DNA of 14,497 nucleotides from an uncultured Acetatifactor sp. (GTDB lineage Bacteria > Bacillota > Clostridia > Lachnospirales > Lachnospiraceae): contig CAOOJO010000027.1 in assembly GCA_948496895.1 (NCBI GenBank), forward strand, positions 1-14,497. The letters run 5' to 3'. Shown here in pieces: positions 8,248-14,497 of the stretch (position 1 is the stretch's first letter; each line of letters starts with the position of its first letter). The position numbers were made by a program, and so were the translations under genes. The notes under the pieces were generated by a model, which worked only from the letters and a program-made list of their open reading frames with translations, ran no database searches and was not told the DNA's origin.

Positions 8248-8312
8248 ACCAAATCTGTCGATTCCGACAATCCTTTTCAATATGATTTACTGTTGTAAAA
8301 TACAATTGGCTG

Positions 8313-8330
8313 AACAGAGCTGCTGTTTTT
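8313..8330 (+). terminator. Weak terminator of the ART pair
   Basis: AACAG (8313-8317) and CTGTT (8323-8327) can form a five-base stem with a five-base loop, running into five T residues (8326-8330). It lies between the + strand ART gene and the convergent regulator. A second small hairpin (TGTCG/CGACA, 8256-8269) followed by CCTTTTC sits just after the ART stop. Both are short, so the calls are tentative. Confidence 0.3.
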
Positions 8331-8381
8331 ATGGCGCATAGTACGGAATGGAAGAATGTATGTTGCCCGAAGATATCAATA

Positions 8382-9284
8382 TCAGCTTCGCAGCTGCGAA
8401 GGCGTCATCCCCGTAGCCTGCTTGAACTTCCGGCGGAAGCTGGAGGTATTCACGTACCCCACCGCCAGGCTGACGTCGTCAATCGGCATATCCGTAGTAA
8501 GGAGCAGCTCCCTGGCCTTTTCCAGGCGCAGCGCCCAGACGTAGTCCGAAAAATTCTCCCCCATCTCCTTTTTGAACAGATAGCTCATATAAGCGATGCT
8601 TACATGGAAATTGTCCGCCAGATAAGAAATGGAAAAATCCGCAGAGGTATAGTGCGTTGCTACCAGCTGTTGTATCTGGGCGGCGCTTATGAGCTGATTC
8701 TCAGCTTCTGATTTGAACAGGGTCAGGAGCTGCTTTATATGTGCCAGGATTTCCTCCCTTTTTTCAGGATAGGGGCAGCTGCGGCAGAAATACAGGGTCT
8801 CGAAATAGACCTCGCTGTAATCCCGGAATTTAATGTTTATCTGATCCATGGCATTGATGATTGCCGTCAGGATATCGATCAGGACACAGCGGACGAAGAA
8901 GTCCGGAAGGGTATTCTCCAGGGAAGAGGAATTATCGAGCAGAATGAAAAGCGTCTGAATCTGGAGCTCAGCAGCGGAAAAGTCCTGCTCTTTTAAAGCC
9001 AGCGCTAGCCGATCCAGGGCCTCATAGGGGTAGGCGAGAGGGCGCTCCATGGACAGCTTCGGCTCAATGGAGCGAAAAGATACTACCCTCTTCTGATTCC
9101 AAAGCCTACTGGCCAGAAGGACGCTCTCATAGAGGGCAGGGATATCCATAGGAGAAGATGCCCCCTTGCTCAGCGCGGCCAGATACTCCTTCTCTTCACA
9201 ATAGTCTTCCAGCAGGGCCAAGAGGATGTCCTCCTTGGAATGCTCCCCTTCTATATTCTGTTCCGGGCCAGAATAATTCAACAA
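8382..9284 (-). CDS. AraC-type regulator, C-terminal fragment (frameshifted)
   Basis: An open frame of 300 residues if the TTG at 9284 is taken as start. That TTG has no ribosome site, the frame is open further upstream with no ATG or GTG, and the upstream translation (DFFSKALPGENASLILERND, then DNVVILLNY) reads as continuous protein. It is therefore the displaced C-terminal half of the gene at 9317-10642. The last 100 residues are an AraC/XylS double helix-turn-helix DNA-binding domain: SISYLADNFHVSIAYMSYLFKK is the first helix-turn-helix, and PIDDVSLAVGYVNTSSFRRKFK followed by TGMTPSQLR is the second with its family signature. The part before it is a helical linker. Without the sensor half this fragment is unlikely to be made. 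Adding one base in the G run at 9412-9418 gives a 753-residue protein, the usual size for YesS-like membrane AraC regulators. Confidence 0.8.
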   Translation of the reverse strand: MLNYSGPEQNIEGEHSKEDILLALLEDYCEEKEYLAALSKGASSPMDIPALYESVLLASRLWNQKRVVSFRSIEPKLSMERPLAYPYEALDRLALALKEQDFSAAELQIQTLFILLDNSSSLENTLPDFFVRCVLIDILTAIINAMDQINIKFRDYSEVYFETLYFCRSCPYPEKREEILAHIKQLLTLFKSEAENQLISAAQIQQLVATHYTSADFSISYLADNFHVSIAYMSYLFKKEMGENFSDYVWALRLEKARELLLTTDMPIDDVSLAVGYVNTSSFRRKFKQATGMTPSQLRS

Positions 9285-9316
9285 GATTACAACATTGTCG
9301 TCATTTCGTTCCAGTA

Positions 9317-10642
9317 TCAGGCTTGCGTTCTCTCCGGGAAGGGCTTTGCTGAAGAAGTCGATAATTTCATCCGCTGGCAGTCGGCATACGGAATCCCCGG
9401 AAATCTGGTTAGGGGGGGTACTGAACCGATGCGCAGCACAAAGATAAGGTTATCCGGCTCCATAGTAAAAAAAGCATCAATCTCATTTCCGTTATCCATC
9501 TGGACAAAGTTCTTTGATTCGGACGATTGGCGGCTTACAATCATGGAATCGAAGATGGATTTCTGCATGGAAAGCCTGTATTTGGCTATCTTTTTCCGCA
9601 GATTCTGATTTTCGGTGGCGGTGGCCGAGAAGGCCAGATCCAGCTGCTCCAGGTAACCCTGGCCTGGGTTGGGATTCTTCACGATTTTCCGGGCCAGATT
9701 CCGGAGAGGCAGGTAGGTCCTGCGCATGGAGAACAGCACGATGAACAGGCCTGTGATGCCCAAAAGGAGCAGAATCAGGTATGTGCGGGAAAGAATGGCA
9801 TTTATCCGCCCCATGACCGCTCTGTCGGAAACCAGGGCGGTTATGGTGAAGCCGTTGTACAGCCCTCCGCGGACATGCAGGGAGGTCTGGCTGTCCAGAG
9901 GATAGATTTCGCCGCCGTCCCTGGCAGTGGTCAGGTGGGGAGTCAAAAGCTGTTCGTTTATGCCCACAGCGATTTCTCCCTCTGAGTTGACCAGGGCCAG
10001 CGAGATGATTTCCTCGGACATGACGCTCTTCAGCATATTTGAGATACTTAATTCATTAAGAATGTAAAAAAGCGTATAGTCCCTGCTTCTGTCTGCACAT
10101 GGATAGTAAAGCAGATAGGAGGAGCCTTCCTTGCCTGCCAGAATCAACTGGTTCGTGATGCAGTCCTCATATTCGCGGGAATCAAATGATATGAACTCGC
10201 CATCTTTATAAATGCGGAAGACCCCATCTGTATAATCCACATATTTTTCGGAAGAGTGAATCGTATCGTGGATATGGTCATAATACACGATGCACTGGAT
10301 GGACTCGTTGGCCAGTGCATAGGAATTGATTTCCTGCGCGGCGAGATATCCGTTCCAGGACGTGCCGATATGCCGGGACAGGGTAAGGTTGATGTTTTTC
10401 TCCAAAGCGCTGTTGACTCTGCTGACAGTGGTCAGGTCGGCAGAGAACTGGTTCTTGATGTTCTCCAGCTGTTGGCCGGCCTCCTGGTTCAGCATATCCA
10501 GATAGGTTGCTGACAGCTGGCCTCGCACGATAAATGAAAATCCTATCAGAAGAAAGCTCAGCAAAACGAAATAAGACAGGAAATAGCGGGTCAGGGTTTT
10601 GTGCGACTGGTGAATATGACTGAAAAAGTGCGGATTTTTCAT
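9317..10642 (-). CDS. AraC-type regulator, membrane sensor half (frameshifted)
   Basis: A 441-residue frame from ATG 10642 with a GGGAGGT ribosome site at 10648-10654. Residues 1-18 are cytoplasmic, 19-39 a first membrane helix, and about 40-285 an extracytoplasmic sensor-like region (Cache-type layout inferred). Residues 287-306 (TYLILLLLGITGLFIVLFSM) form the second membrane helix, followed by a HAMP-like linker and a coiled stretch (about 310-360). Normal-looking sequence runs to about 408 (NLIFVLRIGSV), after which the residues up to the stop at 9317 look like out-of-frame reading. The DNA-binding half is in another frame downstream. In this family the full protein senses an extracellular sugar and activates adjacent transport genes through its AraC domain. 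Divergent placement beside an Lpl-type importer fits that role. As read here the product would be a membrane protein with no DNA-binding domain. Confidence 0.8.
   Translation of the reverse strand: MKNPHFFSHIHQSHKTLTRYFLSYFVLLSFLLIGFSFIVRGQLSATYLDMLNQEAGQQLENIKNQFSADLTTVSRVNSALEKNINLTLSRHIGTSWNGYLAAQEINSYALANESIQCIVYYDHIHDTIHSSEKYVDYTDGVFRIYKDGEFISFDSREYEDCITNQLILAGKEGSSYLLYYPCADRSRDYTLFYILNELSISNMLKSVMSEEIISLALVNSEGEIAVGINEQLLTPHLTTARDGGEIYPLDSQTSLHVRGGLYNGFTITALVSDRAVMGRINAILSRTYLILLLLGITGLFIVLFSMRRTYLPLRNLARKIVKNPNPGQGYLEQLDLAFSATATENQNLRKKIAKYRLSMQKSIFDSMIVSRQSSESKNFVQMDNGNEIDAFFTMEPDNLIFVLRIGSVPPLTRFPGIPYADCQRMKLSTSSAKPFPERTQA
9412..9418 (-). other. Seven-base G/C run at the likely frameshift
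   Basis: Seven G on the + strand, seven C in the regulator's coding strand (GTA CCC CCC CTA). The downstream frame has a stop at 9450-9452 and the upstream frame stops at 9317, so the shift must lie between them. This run is the only homopolymer of five or more in that interval. Eight C, or a -1 slip, gives VPPPNQISGDS and joins both halves; six C would create an immediate TAA. Confidence 0.7.
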
Positions 10643-10665
10643 AAAATACCTCCCAAAGTGACATT

Positions 10666-10694
10666 ATTATACAACATTCCAAAGAATTCCGCAA
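10666..10694 (-). promoter_or_regulatory. Promoter of the split regulator
   Basis: Read on the - strand, TTGCGG (10694-10689) and a perfect TATAAT (10671-10666) are 17 bases apart. Transcription would begin about 17 bases before ATG 10642, a short leader. An AACATTCCA copy (10673-10681) lies between the two boxes. Confidence 0.55.
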
Positions 10695-10850
10695 TATGGC
10701 AGAGGCTCTGGAACCATGCCCGCAGGGGAACAATATTTAGATTTCCCTCTTGAAAAATGTACTGTGGAGGCGGCAAATTAGTAAAAAGCCATGATTATAC
10801 ACCTGCTGCCAGACCAGGTGCGTTCGTCAAAATAAACATATAAAATATGT

Positions 10851-10894
10851 ATCTTGTATTTTCTTGTAGAAACATTCCATAATAAAAACAAGAT
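10851..10894 (+). promoter_or_regulatory. Candidate promoter and AraC-type operator of the transporter operon
   Basis: TCTTGTA occurs twice, at 10852-10858 and 10862-10868, exactly ten bases apart, i.e. one helical turn, as would suit the two helix-turn-helix units of an AraC protein. ATCTTGT (10851-10857) also has an inverted partner ACAAGAT (10888-10894). A possible promoter TTGTAT (10854-10859), 18 bases, CATAAT (10878-10883) overlaps these repeats and would give a leader of about 60 bases. The weak boxes fit an activator-dependent promoter. Confidence 0.4.
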
Positions 10895-10952
10895 TTCGCA
10901 AAGGGAAATTGGCTTTGGTAAATCTTAAATACTATAAAACAGGAGGTATTTT

Positions 10953-12599
10953 ATGAAAATCAAGAAAGTGACAGCGCTTTTCCTGGCTGCAGCGATGGCC
11001 ATGTCCGTCATGACAGGATGTGGCTCCAACGGTGGCTCCGCTTCCGAAAATGACAGCAAGAGCAGCGAGAGCAAACCGGCGGAGGAGAGTAAGGAAGAAA
11101 AGGAAGAGTCGGATGCCGGTGCGGAGAGCGCAGGCGGCGAGGAGGCCTCCGGCGGCTCCATCACATTCCCCCTGGCGGAGACCATGGAATTCACTTCTTT
11201 CTCCGGTATGAACCAGTCCTATACCTTGCCGGATACGCTGGCCATGCAGGAGGCCATGTCCAGAGCGAACATCAACATTACATTCGACAGTGTCCTGTCC
11301 GCAGACCTGACGGAGAAGAGGAACCTGATGCTGGCTTCCGGCGAATATCCTGACATGCTCTTCAAGTCCGGCATCGGGATGGGCGACCTGACCAAGTATG
11401 GCGGGCAGGGCATCTTGATTCCCCTGGAGGATCTGATTCATGAGTACATGCCGAACCTGACAGCAAAGCTGGACGAAATCGATGGCTGGCAGTATCTGAC
11501 TTCTCCTGATGGGCATATCTACTCCATCCCTGAGATTTCTGCACGCGGCGAGATCAACCTGTTCTGGCTCAATAAGAAATGGCTCGATAACTTAAGCCTG
11601 GAAGAGCCCAAGAGCATGGATGACCTCTACGAAGTCCTGAAGGCATTCAAGGAGCAGGATGCCAACGGCAACGGCGACCCTGATGACGAGATTCCTTTCA
11701 GCCTGACGCAGGGCGATTACTTGGGACTGTTGAAGTATTCTGACTTCAGCTATGATGAGGGTTCGATGTGCGCCGTCATCGATGGCAAGCTTACATATGT
11801 TCCCACCACGGACTACTTCAGGGAGTATGTGGCCTATCTGGCAAAGCTGTACCAGGAGGGCCTGCTTGAGCAGACTTCCTTCACCCAGGGCGGTGAGCAG
11901 CAGCAGGCTACCGGCCAGTCCGGGGATGTATATGGCTCTTTCTGGACCATGGGCGCTTTCCTTACAGTGGGCCGCGACAATGACGATGATTATATAGTCA
12001 TGACTCCGTTCTATGAGGATACTTATCCAATCATCACCGGCATCAAGGTCGGCACCATGGCGATTACAGATGCCTGTGAGCATCCGGAAGTCCTGATGGC
12101 ATGGGCCGATTATCTCTACAGCGAGGAGGGCGGCATCCTTGCTTGGATGGGCGTGGAAGGAAAGACCTATCAGGTTGCCGACAATGGCAAGTGGGAATGG
12201 ATGCTCGGCGGAGAATATGGGGACGATATCGCGACAGTGCGTTCCAGCGCTACCATCCAGGGCGCGCAGAACCATCCCTCCATCCAGCCCGACTTCTGGT
12301 TCGAGATGTCCCCGGAAGTGGATGCGGATGAGGTCTATCTGAACAATGAGCGCCAGAGGATAGCAGGCTTGGGCAAGGTTCCCCTTCCCATGATGGCTTA
12401 CACGGAAGAGGACAATGCGCAGATTGCCACCTTCAGGGCAGATATTGACGGTTACATCAATCAGTTCATCGCACAGGTATGTACCGGTGAGGTGGATCTG
12501 GAGTCCGGCTGGGACACCTATCTTGAGACCATGGAGGCTATGGGCGCTTCCACTCTGGCTGAGCTTCATGAGAAGACATACAATGCAGCTGTCCAGTAA
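10953..12599 (+). CDS. LplA-type sugar ABC transporter lipoprotein (solute-binding)
   Basis: A 548-residue protein from ATG 10953 with AGGAGGT six bases upstream. The N-terminus has a short positive region, a hydrophobic stretch and the lipobox VMTGC, so Cys23 is expected to be lipidated and the protein anchored outside the membrane. A Ser/Glu/Ala-rich linker (about 24-70) leads to the two-lobed binding domain. The loop QDANGNGDPDDEIPF (235-249) resembles the calcium-site-like loop typical of LplA/YtcQ-family binding proteins, whose length is close to this one. It would capture oligosaccharides and deliver them to the two permeases encoded next. The exact ligand cannot be read from sequence; the neighbouring rhamnosidases suggest a rhamnose-containing glycan. 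It lies directly after the divergent control region and before an attenuator-like hairpin. Confidence 0.92.
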   Translation: MKIKKVTALFLAAAMAMSVMTGCGSNGGSASENDSKSSESKPAEESKEEKEESDAGAESAGGEEASGGSITFPLAETMEFTSFSGMNQSYTLPDTLAMQEAMSRANINITFDSVLSADLTEKRNLMLASGEYPDMLFKSGIGMGDLTKYGGQGILIPLEDLIHEYMPNLTAKLDEIDGWQYLTSPDGHIYSIPEISARGEINLFWLNKKWLDNLSLEEPKSMDDLYEVLKAFKEQDANGNGDPDDEIPFSLTQGDYLGLLKYSDFSYDEGSMCAVIDGKLTYVPTTDYFREYVAYLAKLYQEGLLEQTSFTQGGEQQQATGQSGDVYGSFWTMGAFLTVGRDNDDDYIVMTPFYEDTYPIITGIKVGTMAITDACEHPEVLMAWADYLYSEEGGILAWMGVEGKTYQVADNGKWEWMLGGEYGDDIATVRSSATIQGAQNHPSIQPDFWFEMSPEVDADEVYLNNERQRIAGLGKVPLPMMAYTEEDNAQIATFRADIDGYINQFIAQVCTGEVDLESGWDTYLETMEAMGASTLAELHEKTYNAAVQ

Positions 12600-12638
12600 T
12601 CCGCACGGCCTTAGCGCAAGAGTGATGTGAGATTAAGC

Positions 12639-12676
12639 AAACGGAGGAATGAAGCTTTCTGCCATTCCTCCGTTTT
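12639..12676 (+). terminator. 13-bp hairpin between binding protein and permease, attenuator-like
   Basis: AAACGGAGGAATG (12639-12651) pairs perfectly with CATTCCTCCGTTT (12663-12675) around an 11-base loop and runs into a short T stretch (12673-12676). Because co-directional permeases follow, it most likely causes partial termination or protects the upstream mRNA, giving more binding protein than permease. The first arm also contains a GGAGGA/ATG pair that the stem would hide. Confidence 0.6.
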
Positions 12677-12693
12677 GGAGAAAGGAGAGTTCT

Positions 12694-13671
12694 ATGGCAG
12701 GAAAGATGAAGCAGAAGAATGGAGCCGCTGTACAAACCCTTGCCGGAAAGACCAGGGAAAGCTTCTCTGTAAGGCTGGGAAAGAACATCAGGAAAAACTG
12801 GATCCTCTATGTGATGATTCTTCCGGTGGTGGCGTATTACATAGTCTTTGCCTATGCCCCTATGTATGGCGTACAGCTCGCATTTAAGAATTATCGTGTG
12901 AAGGATGGCATTTTCGGAAGCCCCTGGGTGGGGTTCGATCATTTTAAACGTTTCTTCAGCGCCTATAATTTCAGGCAATTGCTGATGAATACGCTGGGAA
13001 TCAGCGTATACAGCATTCTGGTAGGATTTCCGATTCCCATTATCTTTGCTCTGATGCTCAATTATGTGAAAAACAGGTACCTGAAAAAGACGGTTCAGAT
13101 GGTGTCTTATGCCCCATACTTTATCTCCACGGTGGTCATGTGCGGCATGATCACAATCTTCATGAGCACGGATTCAGGTATCTTTAATATAATACGCGGC
13201 TTTTTGGGGATGGAGCCTGTGGATGCCCTGTCAAAGCCGGGATGGTTCAAATCCATCTATGTCTGGTCAGGCGTGTGGCAGGGGATGGGCTGGAGCTCCA
13301 TCATCTACATATCGGCGCTCTCAGGCGTGGACATGCAGCTCCATGAAGCCGCTATCGTGGACGGAGCCACCAAGCTGCAGCGAATCCTCCATGTGGATCT
13401 CCCTTCCATCAAGCCTACCATCATCATGCTGTTGATTCTGCAGATGGGCTCGTTGATGGGCGTAGGGTTCGAGAAGGTCTTCCTGCTGCAGAACACGCTG
13501 AACAAGAGCGCTGCCTCGGTCATCTCCACGTATGTCTATGAAGTAGGCCTGATCAACAGCGATTACGGATATTCCACGGCCGTGGGCCTGTTCAATTCGG
13601 TCATCAATGTCATATTGATTGTCACCGCCAATCAGCTGAGCAAGAAGCTGGCGGACGAGAGCCTGTTCTGA
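12694..13671 (+). CDS. LplB-type sugar ABC transporter permease
   Basis: A 325-residue integral membrane protein from ATG 12694, with AAAGGAG six bases upstream. An in-frame ATG at 12649 adds 15 residues but sits inside the hairpin stem, so I prefer 12694. The first helix (about WILYVMILPVVAYYIVFAYAP) is followed by the GVQLAFKNY segment typical of LplB. Further membrane helices lead to the EAA loop EAAIVDGATKLQRILHVDLP, which contacts the ATPase, and then VGFEKVFLLQN, also typical of this family. It forms half of the transmembrane channel with the next permease. No ATPase is encoded in the window; such systems usually borrow an MsmX-type ATPase encoded elsewhere. The stop is 13 bases before the next start. 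Confidence 0.92.
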   Translation: MAGKMKQKNGAAVQTLAGKTRESFSVRLGKNIRKNWILYVMILPVVAYYIVFAYAPMYGVQLAFKNYRVKDGIFGSPWVGFDHFKRFFSAYNFRQLLMNTLGISVYSILVGFPIPIIFALMLNYVKNRYLKKTVQMVSYAPYFISTVVMCGMITIFMSTDSGIFNIIRGFLGMEPVDALSKPGWFKSIYVWSGVWQGMGWSSIIYISALSGVDMQLHEAAIVDGATKLQRILHVDLPSIKPTIIMLLILQMGSLMGVGFEKVFLLQNTLNKSAASVISTYVYEVGLINSDYGYSTAVGLFNSVINVILIVTANQLSKKLADESLF

Positions 13672-13684
13672 GGAGGGGATGCGA

Positions 13685-14497
13685 ATGAGAGAGAAAGCAA
13701 TGCATGTGAAGAATTCCTATTCCGACAAAATATTTGACGGCGTCAATGTGGCGGTCATGATTTTTCTGCTGATTATCTTTGTCTGGCCGCTGTGGTTCGT
13801 GGTGATCGCTTCCGTGAGCAATCCGAATGAAGTATGGAACGGAAATGTCATCCTGCTTCCAAAGGGATTCACGCTGATGGCCTATGAGGAGCTGATGAAA
13901 TATAAGATGATATGGACTGGCTACCGGAACACGATCTTCTATACAGTGGTGGGAACCCTTGTGAACCTGGTCGTTACAATCTGTGCCGCCTATCCGCTTT
14001 CCAGAAAGGACTTCATGCCCCGCAACTTCTTCATGTTCCTGTTCATGCTGACCATGTATTTCAGCGGCGGGCTGATTCCGACCTATCTTGTGGTGAACAA
14101 GGTAGGGCTGGTAAATTCGCCATGGGCCATGATCATCCCCGGAGCCTGCTCCATCTACAATGTCATCATCACCAGGACCTATTTCATCAACAGCATACCG
14201 TCCACTTTGCAGGACGCGGCGGAGCTGGACGGCGCGAATTCCTTCCAGTATCTGATGCGGGTGGTGCTGCCCCTGTCTAAGCCCATCATAGCGGTCATCG
14301 CGCTGTATTACGCGGTGGGGCACTGGAACGATTTCTACACCGCGCTGATCTATATCAACAAGCAGGAGTACATGCCGCTGCAGTCCTTCCTGCGCGACAT
14401 ATTGATGTCCAACAAGATGACCCTGAACGACATGCAGGGCCTGGACGCGGCCGCCACGGAAGCCAGGATGCGCCTGGCCCAGACCTTGAAGTACAGC
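13685..14497 (+). CDS. LplC/YtcP-type sugar ABC transporter permease, 3' partial
   Basis: Starts at ATG 13685 with AGGAGGGG (13671-13678) six bases upstream; an in-frame ATG at 13679 is too close to that site. The frame is open to the window end, giving 271 residues. A membrane helix at about 22-45 (NVAVMIFLLIIFVWPLWFVV) is followed by SVSNPNEV, FSGGLIPTYLVV and the EAA loop DAAELDGANSFQYLMRVVLP, then GHWNDFYTALIYI, all typical of LplC/YtcP permeases. Family members are roughly 290-300 residues, so about 20-30 residues with the last helix are missing. It pairs with the upstream permease to form the importer channel. Confidence 0.92.
   Translation, partial: MREKAMHVKNSYSDKIFDGVNVAVMIFLLIIFVWPLWFVVIASVSNPNEVWNGNVILLPKGFTLMAYEELMKYKMIWTGYRNTIFYTVVGTLVNLVVTICAAYPLSRKDFMPRNFFMFLFMLTMYFSGGLIPTYLVVNKVGLVNSPWAMIIPGACSIYNVIITRTYFINSIPSTLQDAAELDGANSFQYLMRVVLPLSKPIIAVIALYYAVGHWNDFYTALIYINKQEYMPLQSFLRDILMSNKMTLNDMQGLDAAATEARMRLAQTLKYS

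Noticed and set aside
8386..8401. Perfect 16-bp palindrome CTTCGCAGCTGCGAAG near the regulator stop
   Set aside because: It lies in coding sequence of the conserved AraC end with no T-run on either strand, so there is no good reason to call a terminator or operator.
9467..9473. Seven-base A run as an alternative frameshift site in the regulator
   Set aside because: The downstream frame has a stop at 9450-9452, so a shift here could not join the two halves, and the upstream frame reads normally through it.
11592..12569. Antisense open frame of 325 codons opposite the binding-protein gene
   Set aside because: It lies wholly inside a well-supported lipoprotein gene and has no domain or translation signal of its own.
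1..14497. CRISPR arrays, tRNA or rRNA genes, transposase genes
   Set aside because: No regularly spaced repeats, tRNA-like cloverleaf, rRNA segments or transposase motifs were recognised by eye.

Overview
The window looks like a carbohydrate-utilisation region from a Gram-positive Clostridia-type bacterium, most likely a gut Lachnospiraceae or close relative. This rests on strong AGGAGG ribosome sites, a lipoprotein solute-binding protein with an LplA/LplB/LplC-type sugar ABC transporter, and a membrane-anchored AraC-type regulator of the kind common in Bacillota. The genus cannot be fixed from the sequence alone.

Layout. Positions 2-7175 (+ strand) hold three consecutive GC-rich glycoside hydrolase genes: a GH78-type alpha-L-rhamnosidase cut off at its 5' end by the window edge, a shorter GH78-like protein, and a 1082-residue GH106-like protein whose ATG overlaps the preceding stop codon. 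A perfect 14-bp inverted repeat follows. Positions 7250-8330 are a visibly more AT-rich module with its own promoter. It encodes an 87-residue (or 68-residue) small charged protein and a 207-residue protein that resembles an ADP-ribosyltransferase-fold toxin; together they look like a toxin-antitoxin or defence pair. Positions 8382-10642 (- strand) hold a two-transmembrane sensor/AraC-type regulator split in two by a frameshift, most probably at a seven-base G/C run (9412-9418). A divergent control region (10643-10952) separates it from an ABC importer operon on the + strand: lipoprotein binding protein, a 13-bp attenuator-like hairpin, permease 1, and permease 2 cut by the window end.

How the genes fit together. 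The binding protein and two permeases would import oligosaccharides. No ATPase gene is present, so a shared MsmX-like ATPase is likely. The second and third hydrolases show no signal peptide, so imported rhamnose-containing oligosaccharides (for example from rhamnogalacturonan or plant glycosides) would be trimmed in the cytoplasm. The divergent regulator would normally sense an extracellular ligand and activate the transporter, much as YesS is placed in the Bacillus subtilis yes cluster. In this sequence it is out of frame, so the locus may be switched off, constitutive, or phase-variable. The exact substrate is inferred, not seen.

The parts most worth a second look are the ART-like pair with its sequestered and duplicated translation start, the homopolymer-split regulator, and the structured divergent control region.
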